Shown in pieces: positions 8,083 through 16,511 of a stretch of DNA of 64,000 nucleotides. Position numbers and translations under genes: made by a program. The notes under the pieces are model-generated. The model searched no databases. It was given only the letters and a program-made list of their open reading frames with translations, and was not told the origin of the DNA. Within the stretch, counting starts at the first letter, position 1, and the number at the start of each line of letters is the position of its first letter. The stretch is from JBEKCD01 sp050015055 (lineage in GTDB: Archaea > Thermoproteota > Bathyarchaeia > Bathyarchaeales > Bathycorpusculaceae), in assembly GCA_050015055.1 (NCBI GenBank), contig JBEKCD010000002.1:62001-126000 (forward strand), written 5' to 3'.

Positions 8083-8607
8083 CTAGAGGAGTTTCTCCTT
8101 CTGGACTGACAAGATGTCTTCGGGGTTTAGGACTGATACGCCGGTGAGACCGCCAACGACTTCTATCATGATTATCTTGTCAGGGTTGGTTAGATTGACT
8201 TTTCTTTTGATGCTCGCTGCCACCTTTTCGATTATTTCTTTGCTGTGTGTTATGGTGAAGCGTTTTTCGACTGTCACGCGGAAAGTTTCGTTCTCGTCGA
8301 TTTTGGAGCTGAGTTCTGTGACTGCCTGCTGAATCAGATCTAGGTCTGTGTGGACGACTTTTTCAATCGGTATTATCCTGAGTATGAACCGGAATTCGTA
8401 AGGACTCTGCTGTAGGAGGGCACGGAACCGTCTGATGGCTTCAACTGCGTCCATGCTGGTCTTCACTGCAATGAGGCCGGAAACGCCCGTTCTTTCAATG
8501 GCAGGTGAGGCGTCTCCTACTTTTTCAAAGAGGAAACGCAGTTCGGACCGGGCACACTTCTCGTATCCACGCGAAGTGCTGGCCAGAAGATTGAATTCTT
8601 TAAGCAT
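8083..8607 (-). CDS. THUMP-domain RNA-binding protein (Tan1-like)
   Basis: A 174-residue THUMP-domain protein, similar to the archaeal group related to eukaryotic Tan1, a tRNA-acetylation cofactor. The N-terminus FNLLASTSRGYEKCARSELRFL and the block RIIPIEKVV, FRVTVEKR, IIEKVAASIKRKVNLTNPDKIIMIEVVGG are the ferredoxin-like plus THUMP pattern. It has no methyltransferase or thiouridylase catalytic domain, so it probably only binds tRNA. A GTG at 8619 is possible, but a TATA box at 8624-8636 predicts transcription from about 8605, which favours a leaderless ATG at 8607. Being paired tail to tail with a KEOPS gene fits a tRNA-modification role, though convergence does not prove it. Confidence 0.72.
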   Translation of the reverse strand: MLKEFNLLASTSRGYEKCARSELRFLFEKVGDASPAIERTGVSGLIAVKTSMDAVEAIRRFRALLQQSPYEFRFILRIIPIEKVVHTDLDLIQQAVTELSSKIDENETFRVTVEKRFTITHSKEIIEKVAASIKRKVNLTNPDKIIMIEVVGGLTGVSVLNPEDILSVQKEKLL

Positions 8608-8623
8608 AAGCTCTACCACACAC

Positions 8624-8636
8624 AGTATATTTTCTA
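8624..8636 (-). promoter_or_regulatory. TATA box of the THUMP gene
   Basis: On the minus strand the sequence reads tagaaaatatact. Its spacing predicts a start at about 8605, essentially on the ATG at 8607, so the transcript would be leaderless. Confidence 0.5.
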
Positions 8637-8860
8637 AAGCAATTTAGCGTTTCGAAGAGAGGCGGAACCTCTCACCATGAGTTTTAGGGTCAGTGTACGT
8701 AAATGGCTCCTTCATTGCCAGTGGCTCTCAGCCGTCGCCTCACATCATCCCAGATGTAGTATCCAATCGCGTAGATTTATCCATTTTGACTGTTCGATGG
8801 CGCTAGGCTTAAATTTGAATGAGGCGTGTTCAACGTGTCTAGCTTGAAAGTGATGGAGAG

Positions 8861-9832
8861 ATGAAGAGAACGCGGAAGCCAACGATAGTTGTCCATGGTG
8901 GAGCTGGGACTTGGCAGCCGGAGCGCAGCCAGCCCGGCATTGAGGGTGTGAAGAGGGCTGCTGAGGTGGGGTTCGGCGTCTTGAAGAAGGGGGGAAGCGC
9001 CGTGGACAGCGTGATGGAAGCCGTTGCGGCTATGGAGGATGACGGGGTATTTAACGCGGGGCATGGTTCCAGCTTGAACTTGGAGAAAAAAGTGGAAATG
9101 GAAGCTTCGATAATGGATGGAAAGACACTTCAGGCTGGCGCGGTAGGGTTGCTGCGAGATCTAAGGAACCCTGTTCGCTTGGCAAAGGTGGTCATGGAAA
9201 AGACCGATCATGTTTTTGTGGTGGGCGACGGTGCGGAGAAGTTGGCCGATCTTGAACATCTTGAGAGGCGCAACCCCGTAACCGAACTCAGACTGAAGTA
9301 TTACGACCAACAGAAGAAGGCTCTACTCGAAGGAAAATCTGAGTTGCCAAAGCTAGCTAACATGGTTAAGGATCATCCAGAACTTTTCACTCTGGGCACC
9401 GTAGGCGCTGTTGCCATCGACGACGAGGGAAACGTGGCGGCTGCGACGTCGACTGGGGGCTTCCCGTTGAAACTTCCAGGCAGAATCGGAGACTCACCGC
9501 TGATTGGCTGCGGGACGTATGCGGACAACTTGACAGGTGCTTGTTCAACTACAGGAGTCGGCGAGATTGCGATAAGGCTTGTTCTGGCAAAGACAGTTTG
9601 CAATTACATGGAAAATGGAAAAACAGCCCAGGAGGCCGCTGAAAACGCAATAAGACTCGTGAATACTAGAATGCCGTCCATTTATAATGCGATGGGATTG
9701 ATTGCTATTGACTTGCATGGAAGAATAGGCGCGGCCCACAGTTCGCCAAACATGTGCTGGGCTTACATCACGCCGGATATGAAAGAACCGAAGGCGTCGC
9801 TGACGGCGAAGATTGTGAAAGAACACCTGTAA
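8861..9832 (+). CDS. Isoaspartyl peptidase / L-asparaginase (Ntn-hydrolase)
   Basis: A plant-type L-asparaginase / isoaspartyl aminopeptidase that would remove damaged isoAsp-linked residues or hydrolyse asparagine. The precursor is cleaved autocatalytically before a threonine that becomes the nucleophile; here it is Thr180 in LGTVGAVAID. Other family blocks are IVVHGGAGTW at the start, FNAGHGSSLN, GDSPLIGCGTYAD and CSTTGVGEIAIR. Its 323 residues are typical. The ATG at 8861 follows a purine-rich stretch, with a TATA-like ggcttaaattt about 50 bp upstream. It appears monocistronic. Confidence 0.9.
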   Translation: MKRTRKPTIVVHGGAGTWQPERSQPGIEGVKRAAEVGFGVLKKGGSAVDSVMEAVAAMEDDGVFNAGHGSSLNLEKKVEMEASIMDGKTLQAGAVGLLRDLRNPVRLAKVVMEKTDHVFVVGDGAEKLADLEHLERRNPVTELRLKYYDQQKKALLEGKSELPKLANMVKDHPELFTLGTVGAVAIDDEGNVAAATSTGGFPLKLPGRIGDSPLIGCGTYADNLTGACSTTGVGEIAIRLVLAKTVCNYMENGKTAQEAAENAIRLVNTRMPSIYNAMGLIAIDLHGRIGAAHSSPNMCWAYITPDMKEPKASLTAKIVKEHL

Positions 9833-9948
9833 AATGGCATCGATGTATGTATCTCTCCTTCCTTATTCTCGACAACTGACGTATAATAATCCTTAAAGAT
9901 TGCGGGGATGTTCTCACTATGCATTCGATTTGCATGGAGGTGAAAAAG

Positions 9949-10023
9949 GTGATAGATGAGGAAGAAGATACTGAAGAAGAAGATTGGGATGAAGAAGAGG
10001 ATTTTGAGGAAGAAGAATGGTAA
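9949..10023 (+). CDS. Very small acidic protein (24 aa, or 34 aa from upstream ATG)
   Basis: A tiny reading frame made almost wholly of Asp and Glu with two Trp (for example EEDWDEEEDFEEEEW at the end). The GTG at 9949 has a GGAGG ribosome-binding site at 9936-9940, 8 bp upstream. An in-frame ATG at 9919 lies 25-30 bp after a TATA-like tataataat (about 9881-9889), so a 34-residue form is also possible. A terminator-like hairpin with a T-tract follows directly. Promoter, binding site and terminator together support a real gene; the function is unknown. Acidic miniproteins can mimic DNA or bind ribosomal or chromatin proteins, but that is speculation here. Confidence 0.45.
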   Translation: MIDEEEDTEEEDWDEEEDFEEEEW

Positions 10024-10030
10024 GAACGTC

Positions 10031-10051
10031 AGCTGAGTAATCAGCTTTTTT
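10031..10051 (+). terminator. Hairpin plus T-tract terminator
   Basis: A 6-bp stem (AGCTGA with TCAGCT), a 4-base loop GTAA and a run of six T. It sits 7 bp after the stop of the small acidic gene. Confidence 0.6.
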
Positions 10052-10151
10052 GTGCTTTTTCTGTTATCGAAGCTTTTCTTGGATGTTTATGACGGTTTCT
10101 TGAGGTTTACGTTTATAACCTCAAGCAAAGACCATTCACTGTCGGGTTGCA

Positions 10152-11939
10152 ATGACGAGAGTTGCCGTGTTAGAAGCCGATAAATGCAAGTCAAAACGTT
10201 GCAGTAGAGTGTGCTATCGTTTCTGCCCCATAGTTCGGAGCAAGATAGAAGCAGTGCGCTTTGAAAATGACAGAGCGGTGATTGTCGAGTCCCTGTGCAC
10301 GGGGTGTGGCATATGCGTGAAGAAGTGTCCCTTCAAAGCCTTGTCTATAGTTAATCTTCCAGATGAGCTTGAAAAAGACTGTAGCTACCGTTTCGGAGAA
10401 AACACCTTCAAGCTTTACAGGTTGCCGACGCCTTCCCCAGGCTTGGTGCTGGGCCTAGTGGGGCAGAACGGAATAGGAAAAACAACAGCTCTCAAATTGC
10501 TGTCCGGAGAAATCAAGATAAACCTTGGAAAATACGAGAACCCGCCTGACTGGAACGAAATAATCCAGCATTTCAGAGGTTCGATCCTGCAAGAGTATTT
10601 CCAGAAAATGGCAGAAGGAAAGCTCAGAGTTTCGCACAAACCACAGTACGTGGACAAGCTGCCGAAAGTCATCTCTGGAAAGGTCGGCGAACTGCTTGAA
10701 AAAGTGGACGAAAGGAAAAACTTGGATAAGATTGCTGAGCAGCTTGAACTCAAACAGTTCTGGAATCGCCCGCTCGACGTCCTGAGCGGCGGCGAACTGC
10801 AACGTGTGGCTGTAACCGCTGCAATCTGTCGCGAAGCAGAGGTGTACATGTTTGATGAGCCGTCAAGTTACTTGGACGTAAAGCAGAGACTCGAAGTGGC
10901 GAAGACGATAAGAGGCCTGAAAAACGATAAAAAAACGATAATCATCGCCGAGCATGACCTGGCGATAGTTGATTACTTGTCAGACCAGATATGCCTGTTC
11001 TACGGTGAACCAGGCGTCTACGGAGTCGTTTCAAGCGTTCACGGCGTCAGAACCGGCATAAACATTTACTTGCAAGGCTACATTCCGGACGAAAACGTTC
11101 GTTTCAGAAAGGAGGCTATAGTATTCCACGAGAAGCCCCCTACGGTCAGCGCTGGGGCTGGAGAAACGATGCTAACCTGGGAACAGTTAGAAAAAACGTA
11201 CGAAGGGTTCAAGCTTGTAGCCAAACCTGGGGAAATCAAGAGGGGAGAAATAATCGGGATATTGGGAGCTAACGGGATAGGGAAGACAACTTTCATAAAG
11301 ATACTGGCGGGGATTGAAAAGGCTGATGACGGAAGAGAATTCGGCAAACTGAACGTCAGCTACAAACCGCAGTATATCTCGGCGGATTATGTGGGCACGG
11401 TTCAAGAGCTTCTCATGAGCGTTGCCAAAGAAGAGTTCTCTTCAGGCTGGTACAGAACAGAAATCCTCCAACCGCTAAAGGTGAATCCCCTGTGTGACAG
11501 AAACCTCGCGGAACTCAGTGGTGGAGAGCTGCAGAAAGTGGCCATTGCGGCTTGTCTCTCGCGCAGGGCTGATCTTTACCTGCTGGACGAGCCGAGTGCC
11601 TACTTGGACGTAGAAGAGAGATTGAACATGGCGAAGACTATCCGAAGAGTCGTTGAAAATCGCAACGTGACAGCCTTCGTCGTTGAACACGATGTCGTCG
11701 CTCAGGACTTCATAGCTGATCACTTGATGGTCTTCACGGGAAAGCCTGGCGTCGACGGTGTGGCTAATCCGCCGACGAGTTTGCGAAAGGGAATGAACGT
11801 TTTTCTGAAAGACATGCAAGTCACGTTCAGAAGAGACCCTGCCACCAAAAGACCCAGAGTCAACAAAGAAGGGTCAAAACTCGACAAGTTTCAAAAGCAG
11901 ATCGGCGAATATTATTACGTACGCAGACATAGAAAATAG
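10152..11939 (+). CDS. abcE1: Ribosome recycling ATPase ABCE1 / Rli1
   Basis: The archaeal/eukaryotic ribosome-splitting ATPase, which separates subunits after termination. An N-terminal iron-sulfur domain carries eight cysteines: CKSKRCSRVCYRFCP (residues 11-26) and CTGCGICVKKCP (49-60). Two ABC ATPase domains follow, with Walker A motifs GQNGIGKTT (104-112) and GANGIGKTT (about 373), signature motifs LSGGELQRVA and LSGGELQKVA, and Walker B motifs MFDEPSSYLD and LLDEPSAYLD. The length of 595 is typical. It probably forms a two-gene unit with cytidine deaminase 10 bp downstream. A TATA-like acgtttataacc lies about 45 bp before the ATG. Confidence 0.97.
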   Translation: MTRVAVLEADKCKSKRCSRVCYRFCPIVRSKIEAVRFENDRAVIVESLCTGCGICVKKCPFKALSIVNLPDELEKDCSYRFGENTFKLYRLPTPSPGLVLGLVGQNGIGKTTALKLLSGEIKINLGKYENPPDWNEIIQHFRGSILQEYFQKMAEGKLRVSHKPQYVDKLPKVISGKVGELLEKVDERKNLDKIAEQLELKQFWNRPLDVLSGGELQRVAVTAAICREAEVYMFDEPSSYLDVKQRLEVAKTIRGLKNDKKTIIIAEHDLAIVDYLSDQICLFYGEPGVYGVVSSVHGVRTGINIYLQGYIPDENVRFRKEAIVFHEKPPTVSAGAGETMLTWEQLEKTYEGFKLVAKPGEIKRGEIIGILGANGIGKTTFIKILAGIEKADDGREFGKLNVSYKPQYISADYVGTVQELLMSVAKEEFSSGWYRTEILQPLKVNPLCDRNLAELSGGELQKVAIAACLSRRADLYLLDEPSAYLDVEERLNMAKTIRRVVENRNVTAFVVEHDVVAQDFIADHLMVFTGKPGVDGVANPPTSLRKGMNVFLKDMQVTFRRDPATKRPRVNKEGSKLDKFQKQIGEYYYVRRHRK

Positions 11940-11949
11940 GGCGAAGGAG

Positions 11950-12378
11950 ATGACCGTGCTGAAGATCGGGGAGACGGAGAAAAAACTGTTGGATGCTTCA
12001 TTGATAGCCTTGAAGAACGCGTATGTGCTCTGGGGGTTCAAGGTTGGCGCCGCTGTGTTTGCGGAGGATGGACAGGTTTACGAGGGTTGCAACGTCGAAA
12101 GCTGGGTGTCAGGACTGGGCACCTGCGCTGAGAGGTGTGCAATCAACCACGCTGTTTTGCATGGAAATCGAAAGATCAAGGAACTGGCAGTAGTCATGAC
12201 TGCCAATTCAGGGGGCGAACCTAGACCGTGCGGCGCGTGCCTACAGTATATCTCTGATTTTTCAGCGAACCCGCAGATCAAGGTCGTTATGGCCAAAGCA
12301 GAGAAAGGGAAGGTTCTGAAGGAGACCGTTAATGTCAGAAAATTGGAAGAGCTGTTTCCGTTCCCCTACAAAAAATGA
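11950..12378 (+). CDS. cdd: Cytidine deaminase
   Basis: Zinc-dependent deamination of (deoxy)cytidine to (deoxy)uridine for pyrimidine salvage. The motifs are CAER (Cys59, Glu61) and PCGAC (Cys94, Cys97): three zinc-binding cysteines and a catalytic Glu, the pattern of the small homotetrameric class. The substrate block GCNVESW is slightly divergent from the usual GCNVENAS. Its 142 residues are normal. It starts 10 bp after the abcE1 stop with a gaaggag ribosome-binding site, so co-transcription is likely. Confidence 0.9.
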   Translation: MTVLKIGETEKKLLDASLIALKNAYVLWGFKVGAAVFAEDGQVYEGCNVESWVSGLGTCAERCAINHAVLHGNRKIKELAVVMTANSGGEPRPCGACLQYISDFSANPQIKVVMAKAEKGKVLKETVNVRKLEELFPFPYKK

Positions 12379-12468
12379 AATGCCTTTTGTTGAACGTAGC
12401 TAAGTTAAAGAATGAGCAGAGTATATCATAGAGACAATTTGGACATGGAGAGGGCTGGGAAGGCTTAA

Positions 12469-13995
12469 GTGGCTCAAACAACGTTTGAAGAGATAAGTGC
12501 TGCGGATTTTTTCTACAGGAATAGGGATATCGCAGGATTCACGAACCCTTCGAGAGCCATCTTTGTGGCCGTAAGGGAGCTTGTTGAGAACTCTCTGGAC
12601 GCGGCTGAGAGCCACCAGATTCCGCCAGAAATTTACGTTCGTTTATCGTATGAGGGAGAGGCTAGCCAGGACACACAGATTTACAAGTTGAGGGTTGAAG
12701 ACAACGGCACAGGAGTTCCTCCAAGACACATTCCGTCAGCGTTTGGGCAGATTCTGTTCGGTTCAAAATACAAGTTGAAGCAGCAGAGAGGCACGTTCGG
12801 ATTAGGCGGGAAAATGGCCATTCTGTATGGCCAAATTACGACACATCAGCCTGCTACCATCGTGTCAAGCACGGGAATATCAAAGACGTACATGTACAAG
12901 CTCATGATTGACATTCAGAGAAACCGCCCTTTGATAGTGGATCGAAGAGTCCTCATCAACAAGGAGATGTGGAGGGGGACAATTGTTGAGTTCACTCTCG
13001 AAGGCGACTATTTCAGAGCGATGCCCAAAATCTTGGACTATTTCAAGCAGACTGCCATGGTTAACCCCTACGCAAACCTCACCTTCGTTGATCCGAAAGG
13101 AAGACTCTACAAGTTCACCAGAATCACAAAAGAGATGCCCCCGCCACCGAAAGAGACATTACCACATCCGTACGGCGTTGACGTGGAGCTTCTTCAGCGG
13201 CTCATACAGATAACGCCTTACAAGAGCATGAACGAGTTCTTGAGGTTCCACTTCCACAGAGTGGGCGACATCACCGCGCGAAAGTTTCTGGAATTCAGCA
13301 ACATAAGTCCATCAAAGAACCCGAAGAAGCTTTCCCATGAAGAAATCGTTAGGCTCATGCACATGCTCAAGAGGTTCAGGGAGTTTCTGCCGCCAGACGC
13401 AAGCTGTCTGTCACCCCTGGGCGAAGACCTGCTGAAAGCAGGTGTCATGAAAGAACTGAAACCCGAGTTCGTGGTTGTCCATCAGCGCAAACCCTCAACC
13501 TACTCAGGCCACCCCTTCATCGTAGAAGTCGGCATCGCCTACGGCGGAGAGATCCCCAAGAAAGGAGTCTTTCTAGTGTATCGTTTTGCGAACAGAATCC
13601 CATTACTATATGACGAGGCGAACGACGTTTCGTTCAGAGTTATAACGGCAATGAATTGGCGCAGATACCATGTCATGCCTGACATGCCCATCGCAATACT
13701 GGTGCACATCTGCAGCACAAAGGTGCCCTACAAGACCGTCGGAAAAGAGTTCATAGCTGACAGACCTGAGGTTAGAAAGGAAATAGCCAACGGACTGCGC
13801 GAAGTTGCGCGTCAAATCCAGCATTTCCTGTCGAGAAGAGAACACGTGGACAGGGAGCGCAAAAGACTGGATATCTTCAACAAGTACCTTCCGAAAATAG
13901 CCCAGTTTTCGACTCAACTGGCGGGCAGAGAAAAACCGCCTGATATAGAGAAATTATTGACGAGTGTGCAAAAGTATGGGGCCGAAGAAGCATAA
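12469..13995 (+). CDS. top6B: DNA topoisomerase VI subunit B
   Basis: ATPase subunit of the type IIB topoisomerase that relaxes supercoils and decatenates chromosomes in archaea. The GHKL ATP-binding site is clear: VRELVENSLDAAE (N box), VEDNGTGVP (G1) and QRGTFGLGGKMAILYGQ (lid). The transducer Lys region and C-terminal MVNPYANLTFVDP block are typical. At 508 residues it is slightly shorter than many relatives. GTG start after a ggaagg site; a TATA-like gtatatcat at 12421-12429 fits. The gene overlaps top6A by 20 bp, so the two subunits should be translated together. Confidence 0.96.
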   Translation: MAQTTFEEISAADFFYRNRDIAGFTNPSRAIFVAVRELVENSLDAAESHQIPPEIYVRLSYEGEASQDTQIYKLRVEDNGTGVPPRHIPSAFGQILFGSKYKLKQQRGTFGLGGKMAILYGQITTHQPATIVSSTGISKTYMYKLMIDIQRNRPLIVDRRVLINKEMWRGTIVEFTLEGDYFRAMPKILDYFKQTAMVNPYANLTFVDPKGRLYKFTRITKEMPPPPKETLPHPYGVDVELLQRLIQITPYKSMNEFLRFHFHRVGDITARKFLEFSNISPSKNPKKLSHEEIVRLMHMLKRFREFLPPDASCLSPLGEDLLKAGVMKELKPEFVVVHQRKPSTYSGHPFIVEVGIAYGGEIPKKGVFLVYRFANRIPLLYDEANDVSFRVITAMNWRRYHVMPDMPIAILVHICSTKVPYKTVGKEFIADRPEVRKEIANGLREVARQIQHFLSRREHVDRERKRLDIFNKYLPKIAQFSTQLAGREKPPDIEKLLTSVQKYGAEEA

Positions 13996-15067
13996 GAGCA
14001 GTATACTGGAGAGAAAAAAAGAGGTTCTGAAGGGCTTGCAGAATCTTGGATCCAGCATTTACGATCAAATGGACCAAGGAAATTTCCCTTCCATAGACAT
14101 GCCAAGCCGCTCAACAGACAACATCGCCTACGATGAGCAGCTTAGACAATTCATCCTGGGCGACCGAAGGGTTCGAAGAAGCGTCCGGAACATCCGACAT
14201 TTGAAGCCTTTCACCCAACTCGTGTGGGCTGCACTGTTCTCTAATGAACTCTCTTCGCAGCGCAAGACGTCAACTCTGAGAGACGTGTACTATTCCGCTC
14301 AGGCTTATGAAATGACCTTCAAAGATCAACAGGAATCCAACAACATCATAACAGATCTAGAAACTATACTGGGCTTTTCGAGAGAGGATTTTAACATCTT
14401 CCCAGAAGAACGCTCAGCGGTTTTTGGCGACCTAACAATAGAATACACCGTGCCAGGCTATGAAGGAAAAACCCTTGACTTAACCTCGCATCCAGACGGC
14501 GTGCTAATCGGCCCAGCATTGACCTCTTCAGAGTTTGTACGAACGTCGGCAGACAAGGTCATAGCCATAGAAAAAGGTGGTCTATTCACGCGGTTCATAG
14601 AGGAAAACGTGCACAAAAAATACAACTCCATTCTCGTGTTGACGGCTGGGCAAGCACCTAGGGCAACTAGGCACTTTATCCGAAGGTTAAGCGAAGAACT
14701 CAACCTTCCTGTCTATGTTTTCACAGACGGAGATCCTTGGGGAATGCACATAGCCATGGTCATAATCTCAGGTTCTGCCAATGCTGCGCATTTGAGGGAG
14801 CTTAACACTCCTGACGCGAAATGGAGCGGAGTGTGGGCGACGGACATTGTCAACTACAAGTTGCCGACCGACCCGCTTGACGAGATGGACCTGAAGCGAC
14901 TTTACGAGTTGCAGAAGGACCCGCGTTACAAGGATCCGCTATGGCGGAGGGAAATAAAGACTTTCATGAAAATCAAGAGGAAGGCCGAGCAGGAGGCTTT
15001 CAGCAGATACGGCTTAACGTACATTGTCGACGAGTATCTGCCTCGAAAACTCGAAGAGACAAAGTAG
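13976..15067 (+). CDS. top6A: DNA topoisomerase VI subunit A
   Basis: Spo11-related DNA-cleaving subunit of topoisomerase VI. The catalytic tyrosine lies in STLRDVYYSAQ, in the winged-helix (CAP) domain. The Toprim domain is visible as VIAIEKGGLF (metal-binding Glu) and VFTDGDPWGMH (Asp-x-Asp). The start is taken at the ATG at 13976, inside the end of top6B; a GTG-type start at 13964 would add four residues. Its 363 residues match the family. It pairs with Top6B in an A2B2 complex. Confidence 0.96.
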   Translation: MGPKKHKSSILERKKEVLKGLQNLGSSIYDQMDQGNFPSIDMPSRSTDNIAYDEQLRQFILGDRRVRRSVRNIRHLKPFTQLVWAALFSNELSSQRKTSTLRDVYYSAQAYEMTFKDQQESNNIITDLETILGFSREDFNIFPEERSAVFGDLTIEYTVPGYEGKTLDLTSHPDGVLIGPALTSSEFVRTSADKVIAIEKGGLFTRFIEENVHKKYNSILVLTAGQAPRATRHFIRRLSEELNLPVYVFTDGDPWGMHIAMVIISGSANAAHLRELNTPDAKWSGVWATDIVNYKLPTDPLDEMDLKRLYELQKDPRYKDPLWRREIKTFMKIKRKAEQEAFSRYGLTYIVDEYLPRKLEETK

Positions 15068-15113
15068 GAAGAGGCGAAATCTAAAATAACCCTTTGCCGC
15101 TGGCGCGCGCAGA

Positions 15114-15124
15114 AAAAATATAAG
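15114..15124 (+). promoter_or_regulatory. TATA box of the Hsp20 gene
   Basis: aaaaatataag, predicting transcription from about 15145. This rules out a TTG start at 15139 and supports the ATG at 15160, which follows a ggagg site. Confidence 0.55.
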
Positions 15125-15159
15125 CTAAATCCTGCGTATTGGACTATGGAGGAGTAGCT

Positions 15160-15681
15160 ATGCCTGAAAAGAAGAAAGGAACCCTCGCGATTAAGAAGGC
15201 AAAGAAGCCTGTGCTTGCTGTTAGGAAACCTCAGCCCAGAGAGATTCAAAACTTCAACGAATTGTTAGACACCTTTCGAAATGAGTTCGGAGGTTACTTG
15301 TGGGATCCCTATAGGGGGTTCGAGTGGCCTGTCGAGTATGAACTGCCGATGCGAATACCATACGTTGACGTTATCGACTCTGGCAACGAGTATGTCGTGA
15401 AAGCGGAGCTTCCAGGGTTGAAGAAGGAAAACGTGCAGATTGAAGTGGCGCCGAACGAGTTGTCAATCACAGCTAGAGCTGATGTGGAGACTGAGGAGAA
15501 GGGAAAAACCTATCTGCACAGGGAAAGGGCGTATTCCACGTTCCGCAGACGCATAGGATTCGGAGAAAAAATAGACACGGAAAAAGCGTCAGCAAACATG
15601 GCAGAAGGCATCCTCGAAATAAAACTTCCCAAATACGAGCCCAAACCCGAAAAGAAAACCAAAAAGATAAAACCCCAATAA
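15160..15681 (+). CDS. hsp20: Small heat shock protein, Hsp20 / alpha-crystallin family
   Basis: ATP-independent holdase chaperone. The alpha-crystallin domain runs from about residue 65 (RIPYVDVIDSGNEYVVKAELPG) to ILEIKLPK, including the conserved ELPGLKKENVQIEV and A-x-x-x-G-x-L-like MAEGILEIKL. The N-terminus is lysine-rich (KKKGTLAIKKAKKP), and the C-terminus is an unusual run of Lys/Pro (PKPEKKTKKIKPQ) in place of a clear I-x-I motif, though KIKP may serve weakly. The start is fixed by the TATA box and ggaggag site. A T-tract follows the stop. It is monocistronic. Confidence 0.9.
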   Translation: MPEKKKGTLAIKKAKKPVLAVRKPQPREIQNFNELLDTFRNEFGGYLWDPYRGFEWPVEYELPMRIPYVDVIDSGNEYVVKAELPGLKKENVQIEVAPNELSITARADVETEEKGKTYLHRERAYSTFRRRIGFGEKIDTEKASANMAEGILEIKLPKYEPKPEKKTKKIKPQ

Positions 15682-15828
15682 ACCCTTTTTTTCCCATCTA
15701 GCCAGTTAACTAGACCGTTCAAATAAGCACACTTGCCTTCCACATCATGACCCAGCGTTGCGCTTTTAGGATGTGACAATCAGTAGTCGTGCTATGTTCA
15801 AAAGTCCGCTAGGACACGGAAGAATTAG

Positions 15829-15838
15829 CTATAAATAA
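15829..15838 (+). promoter_or_regulatory. TATA box of the 15885 membrane protein gene
   Basis: gctataaata, which predicts transcription from about 15858. A TTG start at 15843 would therefore lie upstream of the transcript, favouring the ATG at 15885. Confidence 0.5.
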
Positions 15839-15884
15839 CCCTTTGTCGTTGTATGTAGAAAGCATATCAGAAGGATTCGACGAA

Positions 15885-16082
15885 ATGAGCGAAGAAGGCG
15901 GTTTCGGACTGAACGTGGCTGAAAAGTTCTTCGGCCTTATCATTCTCCTGACTGGCATCCTTGCCCTCTATTACACTGTCTCGAGTTCTCAGGCCCTTCT
16001 GGGGTACACAGGGCTTTTCAGTTTTCTAAGCATCATCTTGATAGTTTTAGGTTTCGTTTTGCTGATTGTTAAAGTGGAATAG
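15885..16082 (+). CDS. Small two-helix membrane protein, unknown function
   Basis: A 65-residue protein with an acidic N-terminus (MSEEGGFGLN) and two hydrophobic segments: FFGLIILLTGILALYYTV and LFSFLSIILIVLGFVLLIV. The pattern is that of a small integral membrane protein with a short external loop (SSSQALLGYTG). No family is recognised. The start is chosen because the TATA box rules out earlier in-frame codons. It is convergent with the zinc-ribbon/DUF4342 gene; the stops are 1 bp apart. Confidence 0.6.
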   Translation: MSEEGGFGLNVAEKFFGLIILLTGILALYYTVSSSQALLGYTGLFSFLSIILIVLGFVLLIVKVE

Positions 16083-16083
16083 G

Positions 16084-16401
16084 TTATTCTCTTCTTTCAA
16101 CGACTATTCTACAGTTTGTTGCTAAAGCTGCTATCGCGCCCAATGCGGCAAGCCAAGGAACAAGGAGCACTCCGATGACTCCTACAGTGGCAGGGATCTC
16201 AAGCATGACTTTCCCTTTTTCATCCTTGACGATGATTCTTGTCACGTTGCCTTCATGAAGCAGCTGCTTAACCTTCTCGATAAGGTCATCAGAGGAAACT
16301 GTGAATTCTTCTCTAGTCACTTTGGCACTTGCTGCACCGCAAACAGAGCAGAATCTTTCTTCATCGTTCAGTTTTGCTCCGCATTTCCAACAATAGGGCA
16401 A
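16084..16401 (-). CDS. Zinc-ribbon protein with DUF4342-like domain
   Basis: A 105-residue protein with two parts. Residues 1-25 form a zinc ribbon (CWKCG and CSVCG). The rest matches the DUF4342 pattern: DLIEKVKQLLHEGNVTRIIVKDEKG, then LEIPATVGVIGVLL and a hydrophobic stretch ending TNCRIVVER. The hydrophobic centre could be a membrane segment or a buried core. Function unknown. The ATG start at 16401 is 110 bp from the aIF5B start on the opposite strand, a divergent promoter region. Confidence 0.65.
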   Translation of the reverse strand: MPYCWKCGAKLNDEERFCSVCGAASAKVTREEFTVSSDDLIEKVKQLLHEGNVTRIIVKDEKGKVMLEIPATVGVIGVLLVPWLAALGAIAALATNCRIVVERRE

Positions 16402-16511
16402 ACCGAGTCACCTTCTGAATGAGTGTTTATTAGGGCAATAGCTTATTAGTTTTCAAACGTTTCAATGAATTAGTAACTTGCTTGGTGCCTAGGGACTGAG
16501 GGAAAAACTGG

